This document shows, piece after piece, positions 9,967 to 21,878 of a DNA stretch of 64,000 nt. Position 1 is the stretch's first letter. Each line of letters opens with the position of its first letter. Made by a program: the position numbers and the translations under genes. The notes under the pieces are model-generated. The model ran no database searches, was not told where the DNA came from, and saw only the letters and a list, made by a program, of their open reading frames with translations. Source of the DNA: Acidobacteriota bacterium (GTDB lineage: Bacteria > Acidobacteriota > Terriglobia > Acidiferrales > UBA7541); assembly GCA_013286165.1 (NCBI GenBank), contig JABDGF010000004.1, forward strand, positions 1 to 64,000, read 5' to 3'.

Positions 9967-10731
9967 ATGACGAAAGCACAGCTGGCAAAAGACAAAAAGC
10001 AGCCGACCGGTGCGCCGGTGTATGAACGAATCGTGTTGAAGCTGTCGGGCGAGTCGATGTCGGGCCCGGCCGAGAGTGGCATTCACGCCGAGACGGTGCA
10101 CGAGATGGCGCGCGAGGTGAAAGAAATTCACGACCTGGGCGTGCAGGTGGCCATCGTGGTGGGCGGCGGAAATATTTTCCGCGGCGGCCGGCAGAAGGAT
10201 GCCAACCTTTCGATCGAGCGCGCGACGGGCGATTACATGGGCATGCTCGCAACAGTGATCAATGGCATGGCGCTGGTGGACGCGCTGGAGAAGAACGGCT
10301 GCCACACGCGATTGATGAGCGCGATCGAGATGCACCAGGTGGCGGAGCCGTTTATCCGGCGGCGCGCGACGCGGCACATGGAGAAGGGCCGCGTGGTGAT
10401 TTTCGCGGCGGGCACGGGCAATCCGTATTTTTCCACGGACACGGCTGCGGCGCTGCGCGCGATGGAAATCAAGGCCAACGTGATCCTGAAGGCCACGCGC
10501 GTCGATGGCGTGTATGACGCCGATCCCGAAAAGGTAAAGACGGCGAAGAAGTTCGACCGCATCACTTACATCGACGTGCTGAAGAAGGGCCTTTCCGTGA
10601 TGGATTCGACCGCCATCTCGCTCTGCATGGACAACAAAATGCCGATCGTAGTGTTCGACATGAATGTGTCGAACAATTTGCGCCGCGTGGTGATGGGCGA
10701 GCCGATCGGATCTGTGGTGACGGCCGAGTAA
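9967..10731 (+). CDS. pyrH: UMP kinase
   Basis: [15 protein letters not shown]...[13 protein letters not shown]...[26 protein letters not shown] 9967 preferred over the TTG at 9898. Confidence 0.94.
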   Translation: MTKAQLAKDKKQPTGAPVYERIVLKLSGESMSGPAESGIHAETVHEMAREVKEIHDLGVQVAIVVGGGNIFRGGRQKDANLSIERATGDYMGMLATVINGMALVDALEKNGCHTRLMSAIEMHQVAEPFIRRRATRHMEKGRVVIFAAGTGNPYFSTDTAAALRAMEIKANVILKATRVDGVYDADPEKVKTAKKFDRITYIDVLKKGLSVMDSTAISLCMDNKMPIVVFDMNVSNNLRRVVMGEPIGSVVTAE

Positions 10732-10776
10732 CGCATCGCTGGGAATCTGCTGGATTCGTCCGGAGGCAATTTTTCG

Positions 10777-11349
10777 ATGACTGCAATCGCAACGAGCAAA
10801 GACGCCCTGGCCCAAGCGCGCACGCGCATGGAGAAGGCCGTTGAAGATTTTAAGAAGGAGCTTTCCACGGTGCGCACGGGGCGCGCGAACGTCTCGCTGC
10901 TGGATCATGTGCGAGTGGATTTCTACGGAACGCCGACGCCGCTGAATCAGGTGGGCACGCTGAGCGTTCCGGATTCGTCCACGATCGTGGTTTCGCCGTG
11001 GGATGCTTCGATCGTTCCGCTGATCGACAAAGCGATTCGCACCGCCGACCTTGGGCTGAATCCGACGAACGACGGGAAAGTGGTGCGCGTGCCGCTGCCG
11101 TCACTGACCGAAGACCGCCGCAAAGAAATGGTGAAGCACATCCACAAAATTTCGGAGAATCATAAGACCGCGCTGCGCAACGTCCGCCGCGACATCAAGG
11201 AAGCGGTGGAGAAGCTCGAGAAAGAAAAGAAGATGAGCGAGGACGACAAGAAGCGCGCGCTGGACGAGTTGGAAAAGGTGACGCACTCCGAGACGAAGAA
11301 GGTGGACGACCTGCTCGCCGCGAAAGAAAAAGAATTGATGAGCGTGTAG
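10777..11349 (+). CDS. frr: Ribosome recycling factor
   Basis: RMEKAVEDFKKELSTVRTGRANVSLLDHVRVDFYGTPTPLNQVGTLSVPD. Confidence 0.96.
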   Translation: MTAIATSKDALAQARTRMEKAVEDFKKELSTVRTGRANVSLLDHVRVDFYGTPTPLNQVGTLSVPDSSTIVVSPWDASIVPLIDKAIRTADLGLNPTNDGKVVRVPLPSLTEDRRKEMVKHIHKISENHKTALRNVRRDIKEAVEKLEKEKKMSEDDKKRALDELEKVTHSETKKVDDLLAAKEKELMSV

Positions 11350-11393
11350 GCCGGTGCCGCACGTCGCGGCGCCTGTCGCTGCAGGGAATTGAA

Positions 11394-12254
11394 ATGATCG
11401 AAGCGCGTCCGAGTACCACCGCACACCGAGTGGCGATGCGGCGCGCCGCCCACCAGCTGTTCGACCATCCCCTCATACTTGACGATCCAATCGCGCTGCC
11501 GATTCTCGGCGAAGAAACGCGGGCGCGACTCCGCGCGGAGGAGCGCGAAGCCCGCGGCCGCGCGCAGGCGTCGTTCCGCGCGTTCATGGTGGTGCGCAGC
11601 CGCTTCGCCGAAGACGAACTAAAAGCCGCGGTGCCTCGCGGCGCGTCGCAATATGTGATCCTCGGCGCGGGACTCGACACGTTCGCGTACCGCAGTCCGT
11701 ACTCGCCGGCGCGGCTTCGTGTGTTTGAAGTGGATCATCCCGCGACGCAGGCTTGGAAACGGAAGCGGCTCGCGGATGGCCACGTTGTAGTGCCGCCGGC
11801 TGAGGCTCTGGCGTACGTGGCTGTCGATTTTGAGACCCAGTCGCTCGCTGGCGAACTGGCCAAGGCCGGATTCGATCCCGGACGCGTCACATTTTTCGCG
11901 TGGCTTGGCGTGACGCCATACCTTACGAAGCCGGCGATGGATTCTACGTTGGGATTCATCGCGAGTTGCGCGAAAGGAAGCGGCGTGGTGTTCGACTATG
12001 TGTGCGAGAGGCGGCAGATGGGAATTTTGGGGCGGCTCGCGTTCGAACGTCTCGCGCAGCGTGTGGCGATGGCGGGCGAACCGTTCAAGCTGCTCTTTGA
12101 CCCGAAGACTCTAATCGCGGAAATGCGTGGCATGGGTTATTCGCACTTCGAAGACTTGGGCGGCGCACAGCTGAACGACCGGTACTTCGCCGGACGTACA
12201 GACAATCTTCGCGTGCTCGGGCGTGTAGGACGAATCATGAGTGCGCGGACTTGA
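11394..12254 (+). CDS. Class I SAM-dependent methyltransferase (leucine carboxyl methyltransferase-like family)
   Basis: YVILGAGLDTFAYR; FEVDHPATQAWKRKRL; VTFFAWLGVTPYLTKPAMDSTL. Confidence 0.85.
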   Translation: MIEARPSTTAHRVAMRRAAHQLFDHPLILDDPIALPILGEETRARLRAEEREARGRAQASFRAFMVVRSRFAEDELKAAVPRGASQYVILGAGLDTFAYRSPYSPARLRVFEVDHPATQAWKRKRLADGHVVVPPAEALAYVAVDFETQSLAGELAKAGFDPGRVTFFAWLGVTPYLTKPAMDSTLGFIASCAKGSGVVFDYVCERRQMGILGRLAFERLAQRVAMAGEPFKLLFDPKTLIAEMRGMGYSHFEDLGGAQLNDRYFAGRTDNLRVLGRVGRIMSART

Positions 12255-12370
12255 GGAGTTTGGCGCTGCGCTCGCTCTGGCGCTTCTCGCACGCGGGGAA
12301 TCGGCGCTGCTTCGCCGTGCATTCACACCGGCAGGATTGCCCATGCTACTGGATTGCGGCGCTACGCCAA

Positions 12371-15300
12371 TCAGTTCAGCGAGTGGATCTCTTCCGGCAG
12401 CAGCAGCGTGAAGGTGCACTTGCCTGTGTTGGCGGAGCAGGTTGCGGTGCCGCGGCGGACGATTTTTGCGGGAGATGAGTCCGGGAATACGGCGCCAAAG
12501 TCGATGGCCTTCAATTTTTCGGCGAAGGGGCGAAGATCCTGGCTGCCGTTGACGAATTTCGCGGCGTCCACGTTTGCGTGTTTCGATCCTGCGTCGGCAG
12601 GCGAGAGCAAAACGAAGAAGTCGGCCTTCGCGTCTTCTTTCAATCCATCGGCAATCGAAAACTCGCGCTGTTTGAGAAGCGACGGCTTCGCTTTGGCGAC
12701 GAGCGCGTCGATGCCTTCGTTTGTCCCGAGTAGCTTGATGAGGCGGGCGCGCGTTTCCGGCACGGAGTGTTGCGCTGCGATCGCTTCGGCGTAGAGGTCG
12801 ATGGCCTTTTGTCTGTCGCCGCGCTTTTCGTAAATCTGCGCGAGGTGATCGCCCACTTCGCCGTGCTGATTCAGCAACCATGATGCGCGGACGAAGCGCT
12901 CTGCGTCATCGAGATCGCCTTGCCTGAAGCGAACCCAACCCAGCGTGTCCCAATAAACTCCGAGGCTTGAAACCTGATTGAGATCGTCGAGCGTGAGGTG
13001 CAGCAGGCTCACGTTGCGCAGCGCCGTGGCCGTGGCAGAAACGGCGGATTCGGCGTACTGGCGCGCCTTTTCGAGTTCGAGGCCGTCTTCGGACAAATTG
13101 TAGGCGACGTTGTTCCACACGACGGGCGTCTGCGCCGTGTCGATGGCTTTGTCGAACGCGTCCATCGCTTTTTCTTTTTGGCCGGAGTTGAGCAGCGCGC
13201 GGCCAAGGCTCACTTCGAGTTCGGCGTTTTCAGGCGCGAGGACGGTGGCTTTGTCGAGTTCGGGCACGGCGTCCGCGAATTTGTGCTGGTCGAGATAAAT
13301 TCCGCCGAGCGCGGCGTGCGCGACGTTGTCGAGCGGATTGATTTCGACCTGCTTTTTGAATGCTGCGATGGCTTCGGGAAACTTTTCCTGCTGCGTGAGC
13401 GTGAGGCCGAGATAGTTGTAAACGTGCTCGTCGTACGGATCGGCGTCGATCTGTTTGTGGAATGCGGCGGCGGCATCGTCGAAGCGGCCGAGGCGCAGGT
13501 AGGCGAGGCCGAGATCGTTCCAGACTTGCTTGGTTTTCGGATCAAGTTCGGTGACGCGCTTGAGTAGAGGAATTGCTTCGGTGGGATTGCCGGCGTTGAG
13601 CGCGGCGATGCCGGATTCGAGCAGCTCCTCGGCGGTGGCCGTCTTCGGAATTTCGGGCGAGCCCGGCGTCGGATTGTCGACTTGCAGAGCTTGCGATTCG
13701 TCGGCTGCGACGGTGCGCGAGAACGTCAGATACTCGCTGGTGCGCGAGGCAGGCAGTTCGCGCAACTTGAAATTCAGCACGCGCTCGGCGGTGAGCACGC
13801 CGTCGGTGAAGTGGTAGATCGATTTGTAGGCGGCGTAATCGCGATCGACGTTCACGCCGAAAGGCGGCTGCGCGGTGAAACCTTTCGGCAGAGTGAGCGT
13901 GAGCTTTTCGGTGACGTCGAGCGGGCTACCCAGCTTGATGGGATCGACTTGGTCTGAAGATGCTTCGGGAAGGCCCATCGATAGCATCGGGATTTCCACT
14001 TTGGTTTTCTTGCTGGACCAATCGAGATAGCCGGCCTGCGAATATTCGAGATCGAGTTCGAAAGGGTTCGCGGTGTCGGACGGATCGCTGGGCTTCACGC
14101 TGGTCACTTCGCCCTTGATGCCGTCGAGCGATGCGATGGTCTGGCCGAGTTCTTTCCATTGATTTTGCGGAGTGCGGCGGAATGCGACGCGCAGGACGAA
14201 TTCGTTATCGCCGCGCAGGAAATATTTCAGCTTTACGTTGAGCTTGCCGAGGTCGGTGACTTCCGCGTTCATCTGGACGACTTGCGTTGACGTCCAAGGC
14301 GGATCGACGGGTGTTTCGACCAGCTTGCCTGCGCCATCGGGCGGCACGAGGAGCGCTTGTTTATCGCGGAGCGGCGAAGCGAGCAGACGGAACGGCGCGA
14401 CTTCGGCGGTGGAATCCATCCAGATGAGTTTGTCGTCGTGCGGAACCGCGGTGATCAGGTGATCGAACTGCGACGGTGAAGGGACGGTGGGATCGATTTT
14501 GCGCGCCGAGGGAATCAGAACAGCGTCGGACGGGACGTCGATCGCGTTGAGCATCGCGGCGAGCAGCGTGACTTTATCTTTGCAGTCGCCGTATTGATTT
14601 TTGAAAACGTCGGCGGCGGTGTGCGGCTGAAAGCGGCCGAGGCCGAAGGAAAGGCTTACGTAGCGGATGTTCTGCGCGACGTAATTGTAGAGCGCGGCCA
14701 TTTTGTCGAGCTGGGCGGTTTTATCTTTGGTCAGCTCGAGCGCTTTGGCGCGAATGTCCGGCGTCGGCGTGGTGCGGCCTTTTTGCAGATCGGCGTACCA
14801 CGCGGCGACGGCGGGCCAGTTCTTGAAGGTGGTGATTTGGACGTCGGCCTGTTTTTCTTTTGTGGGCTCGGATTTCTTTTTCTTTTGCTCTTCGTCGGTG
14901 GGGCGCGTGAGCACGCTGTGCTTCCACGAATAGAGCGTGCGACCGTCTGCGTCTTTTTTTGAAAAGGTAGCGGAGTTCGCCGCGGGCTTCGCGCCGTCGG
15001 TGATGGAGTAGTCCGCGGATTTCACGATCAGGTCGCGGCCCTCGGGCACGCTGATCTCGAGTTGCTCGTCGAGAATGATCGCGTCCTCGAGGAAATCCTG
15101 CGAATACCAGAACTCGTTGGGCGCGAGAGCTTTTACCGTTTTGGTAACGATGTCGTATTCGATCGCGTCGCCTGAGTGGAGAGAGGGGACTGTGATGTGC
15201 TTTTCTTTGTAGTCCGTGTACTCGGGTGCGTCGCGCTCAACCGCGGCGGTCATTTCCTTGATCGCGTCGGGCGTGGCGGTGACGACGGTGCCGTCGGGCT

Positions 15301-15625
15301 TTACGACGCGGACGGACTGCACGTCCATTTCTTCGTTGGCGGAGTTGTAACCGAAGACGAGTTCGCCGAGCTGCTGCACGCCGGCGTCGCTTTGCACTTT
15401 GATCCGCGCAGTGAGTTCGCGCTCACCGGTGCCGTCATTTTCAAAGCGCGCTTTGGTGGAATATTTTTCGACGACGAAAGGCTCGCTCGAATAGTCGGGC
15501 GCGAGCTTCTGCATCGGCGCGGGCACCGGCGCGGACGGAGGCGTGGGAGCCGGCGAGAGTTGCTGCTGCGCAAATGCGGTGGATGTGAATAGGAAAACGA
15601 GAAAGGCCGCGCAGAAATTCTTCAT
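12371..15625 (-). CDS. DUF3857/transglutaminase-like protein with C-terminal TPR repeats, secreted
   Basis: Start MKNFCAAFLVFLFTSTAFAQQ (signal peptide) at 15625 with GGGAG upstream; YGDCKDKVTLLAAMLNAIDVPSDAVLI; multiple TPR units. Confidence 0.85.
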   Translation of the reverse strand: MKNFCAAFLVFLFTSTAFAQQQLSPAPTPPSAPVPAPMQKLAPDYSSEPFVVEKYSTKARFENDGTGERELTARIKVQSDAGVQQLGELVFGYNSANEEMDVQSVRVVKPDGTVVTATPDAIKEMTAAVERDAPEYTDYKEKHITVPSLHSGDAIEYDIVTKTVKALAPNEFWYSQDFLEDAIILDEQLEISVPEGRDLIVKSADYSITDGAKPAANSATFSKKDADGRTLYSWKHSVLTRPTDEEQKKKKSEPTKEKQADVQITTFKNWPAVAAWYADLQKGRTTPTPDIRAKALELTKDKTAQLDKMAALYNYVAQNIRYVSLSFGLGRFQPHTAADVFKNQYGDCKDKVTLLAAMLNAIDVPSDAVLIPSARKIDPTVPSPSQFDHLITAVPHDDKLIWMDSTAEVAPFRLLASPLRDKQALLVPPDGAGKLVETPVDPPWTSTQVVQMNAEVTDLGKLNVKLKYFLRGDNEFVLRVAFRRTPQNQWKELGQTIASLDGIKGEVTSVKPSDPSDTANPFELDLEYSQAGYLDWSSKKTKVEIPMLSMGLPEASSDQVDPIKLGSPLDVTEKLTLTLPKGFTAQPPFGVNVDRDYAAYKSIYHFTDGVLTAERVLNFKLRELPASRTSEYLTFSRTVAADESQALQVDNPTPGSPEIPKTATAEELLESGIAALNAGNPTEAIPLLKRVTELDPKTKQVWNDLGLAYLRLGRFDDAAAAFHKQIDADPYDEHVYNYLGLTLTQQEKFPEAIAAFKKQVEINPLDNVAHAALGGIYLDQHKFADAVPELDKATVLAPENAELEVSLGRALLNSGQKEKAMDAFDKAIDTAQTPVVWNNVAYNLSEDGLELEKARQYAESAVSATATALRNVSLLHLTLDDLNQVSSLGVYWDTLGWVRFRQGDLDDAERFVRASWLLNQHGEVGDHLAQIYEKRGDRQKAIDLYAEAIAAQHSVPETRARLIKLLGTNEGIDALVAKAKPSLLKQREFSIADGLKEDAKADFFVLLSPADAGSKHANVDAAKFVNGSQDLRPFAEKLKAIDFGAVFPDSSPAKIVRRGTATCSANTGKCTFTLLLPEEIHSLN

Positions 15626-16038
15626 TCCATCTCCCAAGTGAGAAACGCCCGAACCAGTGTAGGTGCGGCGCAAGCGGGAGTAAATGCCGGGAGGCGGGGG
15701 TGTTGAGCAAACGCAAATGGTGCAAGGGCAGGGCAAAACCCAGCAAAATCGCGTCGATCCGAGAGACCCATCGCAAGCGACCGTTCAGATTTTTGTCCCG
15801 TCGAAACCCAAGACGCTTCTAAGCTGTTGATATTAATGCGCTTATGCGTCAACTAACGATGGCGTGAGCAGGTGTTCCAAATGTGCTCAAACGGTCAACA
15901 GTTTATGGTACTATTACGGGGTTCCGAGGTCGGCGCGGCAGGTTCATGAGCTGATTTGGAAGTTGGAAGCAGGGCGTTTAGTTGCTATTGGCACGATTCG
16001 GTCCAAAGCCTCGGATTTATTTTTTGGATTGATTCGAG

Positions 16039-16067
16039 TTGACAAGGCGTGCTGGTTCTCCTATACT
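16039..16067 (+). promoter_or_regulatory. Sigma70-type promoter for the rpsL operon
   Basis: TTGACA (16039-16044), 17-nt spacer, TATACT (16062-16067). Confidence 0.75.
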
Positions 16068-16111
16068 CCTGCGGTTGCATTGAGCAGTTGCATGTGTGTG
16101 ATTAGGGAAGT

Positions 16112-16240
16112 CTTTCAGTCCCCCGAACAAAGAACGACGGATGGGGGAGTTGAAAGAGCGGCCGAAATGGGGCGCCAGCCCCGCAAAGCCGTGACAGCCT
16201 CCTCCGCAGTCGAGTAGATGCAGTTCACTCCTTGGAGTGG
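16112..16240 (+). promoter_or_regulatory. Structured 5' leader of the rpsL operon
   Basis: Hairpins: CTTTCAgtCCCCC...GGGGGagtTGAAAG (16112-16156), GGGGCgccaGCCCC (16169-16182), CACTCCttGGAGTG (16227-16240). Confidence 0.5.
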
Positions 16241-16382
16241 AAACGCGTCGCCGCCGGAGTACCTAGGTTTAATCCTACGGTTTGGCACCTTTTCTGTTCA
16301 TTCACTCGCCGATTTTCGCGCGGGGCGGAACACTGCGCTTCAAAATCGGATTTATTCGATCGATAGGAATTAGGAGAGACTC

Positions 16383-16766
16383 GTGCCGACGTTTTCACAG
16401 CTCGTGCGCCACGGCCGCGAAAAGATTCGCGTCAAGACGAAATCGCCGGCTTTGGAAGGCTGCCCGGAAAAGCGCGGCGTTTGCGTTCGCGTTTACACCC
16501 AGACGCCGAAGAAGCCGAACTCCGCGCTGCGCAAGGTTGCGCGCGCCCGGCTGACCAACAGCGCTGAAGTGACCACCTACATTCCCGGCATTGGCCACAA
16601 CCTGCAGGAGCACTCGATCGTGCTCGTGCGCGGCGGCCGTGTGAAGGACCTGCCGGGCGTTCGCTACCACATTATTCGCGGCACGCTCGATGCGGCCGGC
16701 GTTGAAAATCGCAAGCAAGCGCGCTCGAAGTACGGCGCCAAGCGGCCCAAAGCCGCACAGAAGTAG
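16383..16766 (+). CDS. rpsL: 30S ribosomal protein S12
   Basis: [23 protein letters not shown]...[34 protein letters not shown] start. Confidence 0.97.
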   Translation: MPTFSQLVRHGREKIRVKTKSPALEGCPEKRGVCVRVYTQTPKKPNSALRKVARARLTNSAEVTTYIPGIGHNLQEHSIVLVRGGRVKDLPGVRYHIIRGTLDAAGVENRKQARSKYGAKRPKAAQK

Positions 16767-16778
16767 GAGGCTGGATAG

Positions 16779-17249
16779 ATGCCACGCAAGGGTTGGGTAC
16801 TTCGCCGCAAGATTCCCGGGGATCCGGTTTTCGGTTCGGACCTGGTGCAGAAGTTCATCTCGAGCATGATGTACGACGGGAAGCGCGCCACCGCGCAGTC
16901 GATTTTCTACAACGCGATGGATCAGGTCGCGAAGAAATCGAACGACGACGCGTTCAAGCTTTTCAAGAAGGCGGTTGAGAACTGCAAGCCGGCGCTGGAA
17001 GTGAAGACCCGCCGCGTCGGCGGCGCGAACTATCAGGTTCCCGTCGAAGTGAACCCTTTCCGCAAGCAGTCGCTCGCGATTCACTGGCTGGTGCTGTATT
17101 CCCGCACCCGCAGTGGCCGCTCGATGACCGACAAGTTGGCTGAAGAAATTTTGGACGCTGCGAATGGACGTGGCGGCGCCGTGAAAAAGAAGGAGGACGT
17201 GCACCGCATGGCGGAGGCTAACAAAGCTTTCGCGCATTATCGCTGGTAA
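16779..17249 (+). CDS. rpsG: 30S ribosomal protein S7
   Basis: MPRKGWVLRRKIPGDPVFGSDLVQKFISSMMYDGKRATAQSIFYNAMD...RVGGANYQVPVEV. Confidence 0.97.
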   Translation: MPRKGWVLRRKIPGDPVFGSDLVQKFISSMMYDGKRATAQSIFYNAMDQVAKKSNDDAFKLFKKAVENCKPALEVKTRRVGGANYQVPVEVNPFRKQSLAIHWLVLYSRTRSGRSMTDKLAEEILDAANGRGGAVKKKEDVHRMAEANKAFAHYRW

Positions 17250-17267
17250 GCACGGGCCTAGGGACAC

Positions 17268-19538
17268 ATGCCACGTCAGGTACAACTCGATCAGACCCGT
17301 AACATCGGGATCATGGCTCACATCGACGCCGGTAAGACCACGTCGACCGAGCGCATCCTGTTCTATACGGGTGTGACCTACAAGATCGGCGAAGTTCATG
17401 AAGGCACGACGGTCATGGACTGGATGGAGCAAGAGCGCGAGCGCGGCATAACGATTACGTCCGCCGCGACGACGGCTTCCTGGACACGCTACGGAAAGAA
17501 GTACCGCATCAACATTATCGATACGCCGGGCCACGTGGACTTCACGGTAGAAGTCGAACGCTCGTTGCGTGTGCTGGACGGCGCGGTGGCGATTTTCGAC
17601 GCCGTCGCCGGCGTGCAGCCGCAATCGGAAACTGTTTGGCGCCAGGCGGACAAGTACCGCGTGCCGCGCATCGCGTTCATCAACAAGATGGACCGCATCG
17701 GCGCGGACTTCGATCACTCGATTCGCACGATTCGCCAACGTCTCGGTGCGCATCCCGTGCCGCTGCAATTCCCGATCGGCCGCGAAGATAATTTCATCGG
17801 CGTCGTGGACTTCCTCGAAGAGCGCGCCATCATCTGGAAAGACGAAACGCTTGGCGCGGAATACGAAACCGTCGCGCTCGAGAAGCTTTGGGATGCGGCG
17901 TATCTCGCGGAGCATCCGGAAGTTGAAAAGGCCGTGAAAGCTTCGGGCCTGACACAAGAATTCTACAAAGAGCACCACGACAAGGTCGTGGAATACATCG
18001 CCGAACATGATGACGCCATCATGGGTAAATACCTCGAACAGCACAAAATCGAGGCGGCCGAGCTGCGCGCATCGCTGCGCAAGTCGACGATCGCGCTGAA
18101 GCTGGTTCCGGTTCTAGCGGGCTCCGCGTTTAAGAACAAGGGCTTGCAGCCGCTGCTCGACGCTGTGATCGATTTCTTGCCCGCGCCGATCGACGTTCCT
18201 CCGGTGGAGGGTCAGGATCCGAACGGCAGCGAAACGCTGGTCCGCAAGGTTTCGGACGACGAGCCGTTTTCGGCGCTGGCGTTCAAGATCATGACCGACC
18301 CGTTCGTCGGCCACGTGACTTACATTCGCGTTTACTCCGGCGTGTTGAAGGCCGGACAGAACGTGTACAACTCGACGCGCAAGACGCGCGAGCGCATTGG
18401 CCGCCTGCTCCGCATGCACGCCAACAAGCGCGAAGAAATCGACACGATCGAAGCGGGCGACATTGCCGCGTGCGTTGGTCTTAAGAACGTAACGACCGGC
18501 GACACGCTGTGCGATGAAGACAAGCCCATCACGCTGGAGAACATTGACTTCCCGGCGCCTGTGATTCAGGTGGCGATTGAGCCGAAGACCAAAGCCGACC
18601 AGGAAAAGATGGGTGTCGCGCTGGGCAAGCTTGGGCAGGAAGACCCGACGTTCCGCATGCACACCGATGCGGAAACGAATCAGACCCTCATCTCGGGAAT
18701 GGGCGAGCTGCACCTGGAAATCATTGTCGATCGCATGATGCGCGAATTTGGGGTGCAGGCGAACGTCGGCCGTCCGCAAGTCGCGTACCGTGAAACGGTA
18801 CTGAAGGAAGCGGAAGGCGAAGGTAAATACATCAAGCAGACCGGCGGACGCGGACAGTATGGCCACGCGGTGATCAAGCTGTTGCCGCTGCCGCAGTCGG
18901 CGCATGACGACATGCATGAATTGTCGGAAGAAGAACTCGCCGACCTCGCGAAAAACATTAGCGGCGGTAAGCCCGGCAAATTCAGCTTCGACAAAGAGCA
19001 TCGGCTGCTTTTCATCGACAAGATCATCGGCGGTTCTGTACCTCGCGAATTCATCAAGCCGATCGAAGAAGGCATTCGCGAAGCGATGGAGACCGGCATT
19101 CTGGCGGGCTACGAAATGGTGGACGCGGCGGTCGTGCTGACCGACGGTAGCTATCACGACGTGGACAGCTCGGAAATGGCGTTCAAAATCGCGGGCTCGA
19201 TGGCTTTTAAGGATGCTTGCAAAAAGGCCAATCCAAAGCTGCTCGAACCGATCATGCGAGTGGAAGTTGTGGTGCCGGAAGATTACATGGGCACCGTGAT
19301 TGCGGACTTGAACTCCCGCCGCGGCCAGATGCAAGGCCGTGAGTCGCGCGGCGGCACGGAAATTATCAACGTGCTGGTTCCGCTCTCGACCATGTTCGGC
19401 TACGCGACGGAAATCCGAAGCCGCACGCAGGGTCGCGGCAGCTTCACGATGCACTTCTCGCATTACGAGCAGGCGCCGAACAACATTTCGGACGAAATCA
19501 TCAAGGGTAAGAACGGCGGCGCGCCTGGCAAGAAGTAG
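17268..19538 (+). CDS. fusA: Elongation factor G
   Basis: [58 protein letters not shown]; longer than typical EF-G (756 aa). Confidence 0.97.
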   Translation: MPRQVQLDQTRNIGIMAHIDAGKTTSTERILFYTGVTYKIGEVHEGTTVMDWMEQERERGITITSAATTASWTRYGKKYRINIIDTPGHVDFTVEVERSLRVLDGAVAIFDAVAGVQPQSETVWRQADKYRVPRIAFINKMDRIGADFDHSIRTIRQRLGAHPVPLQFPIGREDNFIGVVDFLEERAIIWKDETLGAEYETVALEKLWDAAYLAEHPEVEKAVKASGLTQEFYKEHHDKVVEYIAEHDDAIMGKYLEQHKIEAAELRASLRKSTIALKLVPVLAGSAFKNKGLQPLLDAVIDFLPAPIDVPPVEGQDPNGSETLVRKVSDDEPFSALAFKIMTDPFVGHVTYIRVYSGVLKAGQNVYNSTRKTRERIGRLLRMHANKREEIDTIEAGDIAACVGLKNVTTGDTLCDEDKPITLENIDFPAPVIQVAIEPKTKADQEKMGVALGKLGQEDPTFRMHTDAETNQTLISGMGELHLEIIVDRMMREFGVQANVGRPQVAYRETVLKEAEGEGKYIKQTGGRGQYGHAVIKLLPLPQSAHDDMHELSEEELADLAKNISGGKPGKFSFDKEHRLLFIDKIIGGSVPREFIKPIEEGIREAMETGILAGYEMVDAAVVLTDGSYHDVDSSEMAFKIAGSMAFKDACKKANPKLLEPIMRVEVVVPEDYMGTVIADLNSRRGQMQGRESRGGTEIINVLVPLSTMFGYATEIRSRTQGRGSFTMHFSHYEQAPNNISDEIIKGKNGGAPGKK

Positions 19539-19600
19539 GCCGCGCTTCCCGAAAAGCTTAGCAACACAACCGGATTGAATTGAGGAGCTGAGAGAGAAAA

Positions 19601-20788
<1,188 letters not shown>

Positions 20789-20791
20789 CCT

Positions 20792-21127
20792 ATGGCAAAC
20801 GGCGAAAAAATTCGAATTCGTTTGAAAGCATACGACCACCGCATTCTCGATCAATCGACTCGCGAGATTGTGGACACCGCAAAACGCACCGGCGCGGATG
20901 TGGCTGGCCCGATTCCTCTGCCGACGGTGATCAACCGCTGGACCGTGCTGCGCTCGCCGCACGTCGATAAGAAGTCCCGCGAGCAGTTTGAAATGCGCAC
21001 GCACAAGCGCTTGATCGACATTCTGGAGCCGACGCCGGATACGGTGGACGCGCTGATGAAACTCGATCTTCCGCCGGGCGTGGACGTTGAGATCAAGGCG
21101 TTTGGCCGCGAGCACGCAGCGAAGTAA
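20792..21127 (+). CDS. rpsJ: 30S ribosomal protein S10
   Basis: [40 protein letters not shown]. Confidence 0.97.
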   Translation: MANGEKIRIRLKAYDHRILDQSTREIVDTAKRTGADVAGPIPLPTVINRWTVLRSPHVDKKSREQFEMRTHKRLIDILEPTPDTVDALMKLDLPPGVDVEIKAFGREHAAK

Positions 21128-21194
21128 CCGGCCGCACTAGCAGGGCGCAGCCGTTTCGAACCGGCCGCGACTTACGAAGGAAAGAGCGAACGAA

Positions 21195-21836
21195 ATGGCA
21201 GTTAACGGAATTCTCGGCATCAAGCTCGGCATGACTCAAGTCTTCGCGGAAGACGGCACGGCGGTACCGTGCACCGTGTTGCAGGCCGGCCCGTGTGTGG
21301 TGGTTCAGCGCCGCACGAAAGATAAGGACGGCTACGACGCGGTTCAGCTCGGTCTTGTCGAATTCATCAAGCCCCAGCGCGTGAATAAGGCTCGCACCGG
21401 CCACTTCAAGAAGTCGAATGTGGCACCGATGCGCTACCTGCGCGAAGTGCGGATCGAAGATTCGAAGGACGAATCGAAGTCCGGCGACCGCGTGCTGGTG
21501 GACAACTTCAAGATCGGCGAGTGGGTCGATGTCACCGGCGTCAGCAAAGGTAAGGGCTTTCAGGGCGGCGTGAAGCGCTGGCATTTCCGCGGCGGCGACG
21601 CGAGCCATGGCTCGATGTTCCACCGTGCACCGGGCGGCATTGGCGCCAGCTCTTTCCCGTCGCGCGTGTGGAAGGGGCAGCATTTTCCCGGACATATGGG
21701 CAACGAGCAGAAGACCGTGCAGAAGCTGAAAGTCGTAAAGATCGACTCCGATGAAAATTTGCTGCTGGTTCGCGGTGCGGTTCCTGGCCCGTCCGGCGCG
21801 TACATTCTGATTCGCAGAGCCAAGAAAGCGAAGTAG
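21195..21836 (+). CDS. rplC: 50S ribosomal protein L3
   Basis: GILGIKLGMTQVFAEDGTAVPCTVLQAGPCVVVQ...GKGFQGGVKRWHFRGGDASHGS. Confidence 0.97.
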   Translation: MAVNGILGIKLGMTQVFAEDGTAVPCTVLQAGPCVVVQRRTKDKDGYDAVQLGLVEFIKPQRVNKARTGHFKKSNVAPMRYLREVRIEDSKDESKSGDRVLVDNFKIGEWVDVTGVSKGKGFQGGVKRWHFRGGDASHGSMFHRAPGGIGASSFPSRVWKGQHFPGHMGNEQKTVQKLKVVKIDSDENLLLVRGAVPGPSGAYILIRRAKKAK

Positions 21837-21878
21837 CAGGATTCCGAGGCCTTCGGGCCCGCATAAGAGAAGACGACG

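Noticed and set aside
16141-16200. c-di-GMP-I (GEMM) riboswitch suggested by CCCCGCAAAGCC
   Set aside because: Only the CGCAAAGCC-like string matches; the GGCAAACC segment, GNRA loop and downstream receptor pattern are not seen.
15864-16217. 117-aa ORF upstream of rpsL
   Set aside because: Overlaps the consensus promoter and structured leader; no domain and no good ribosome-binding site seen.
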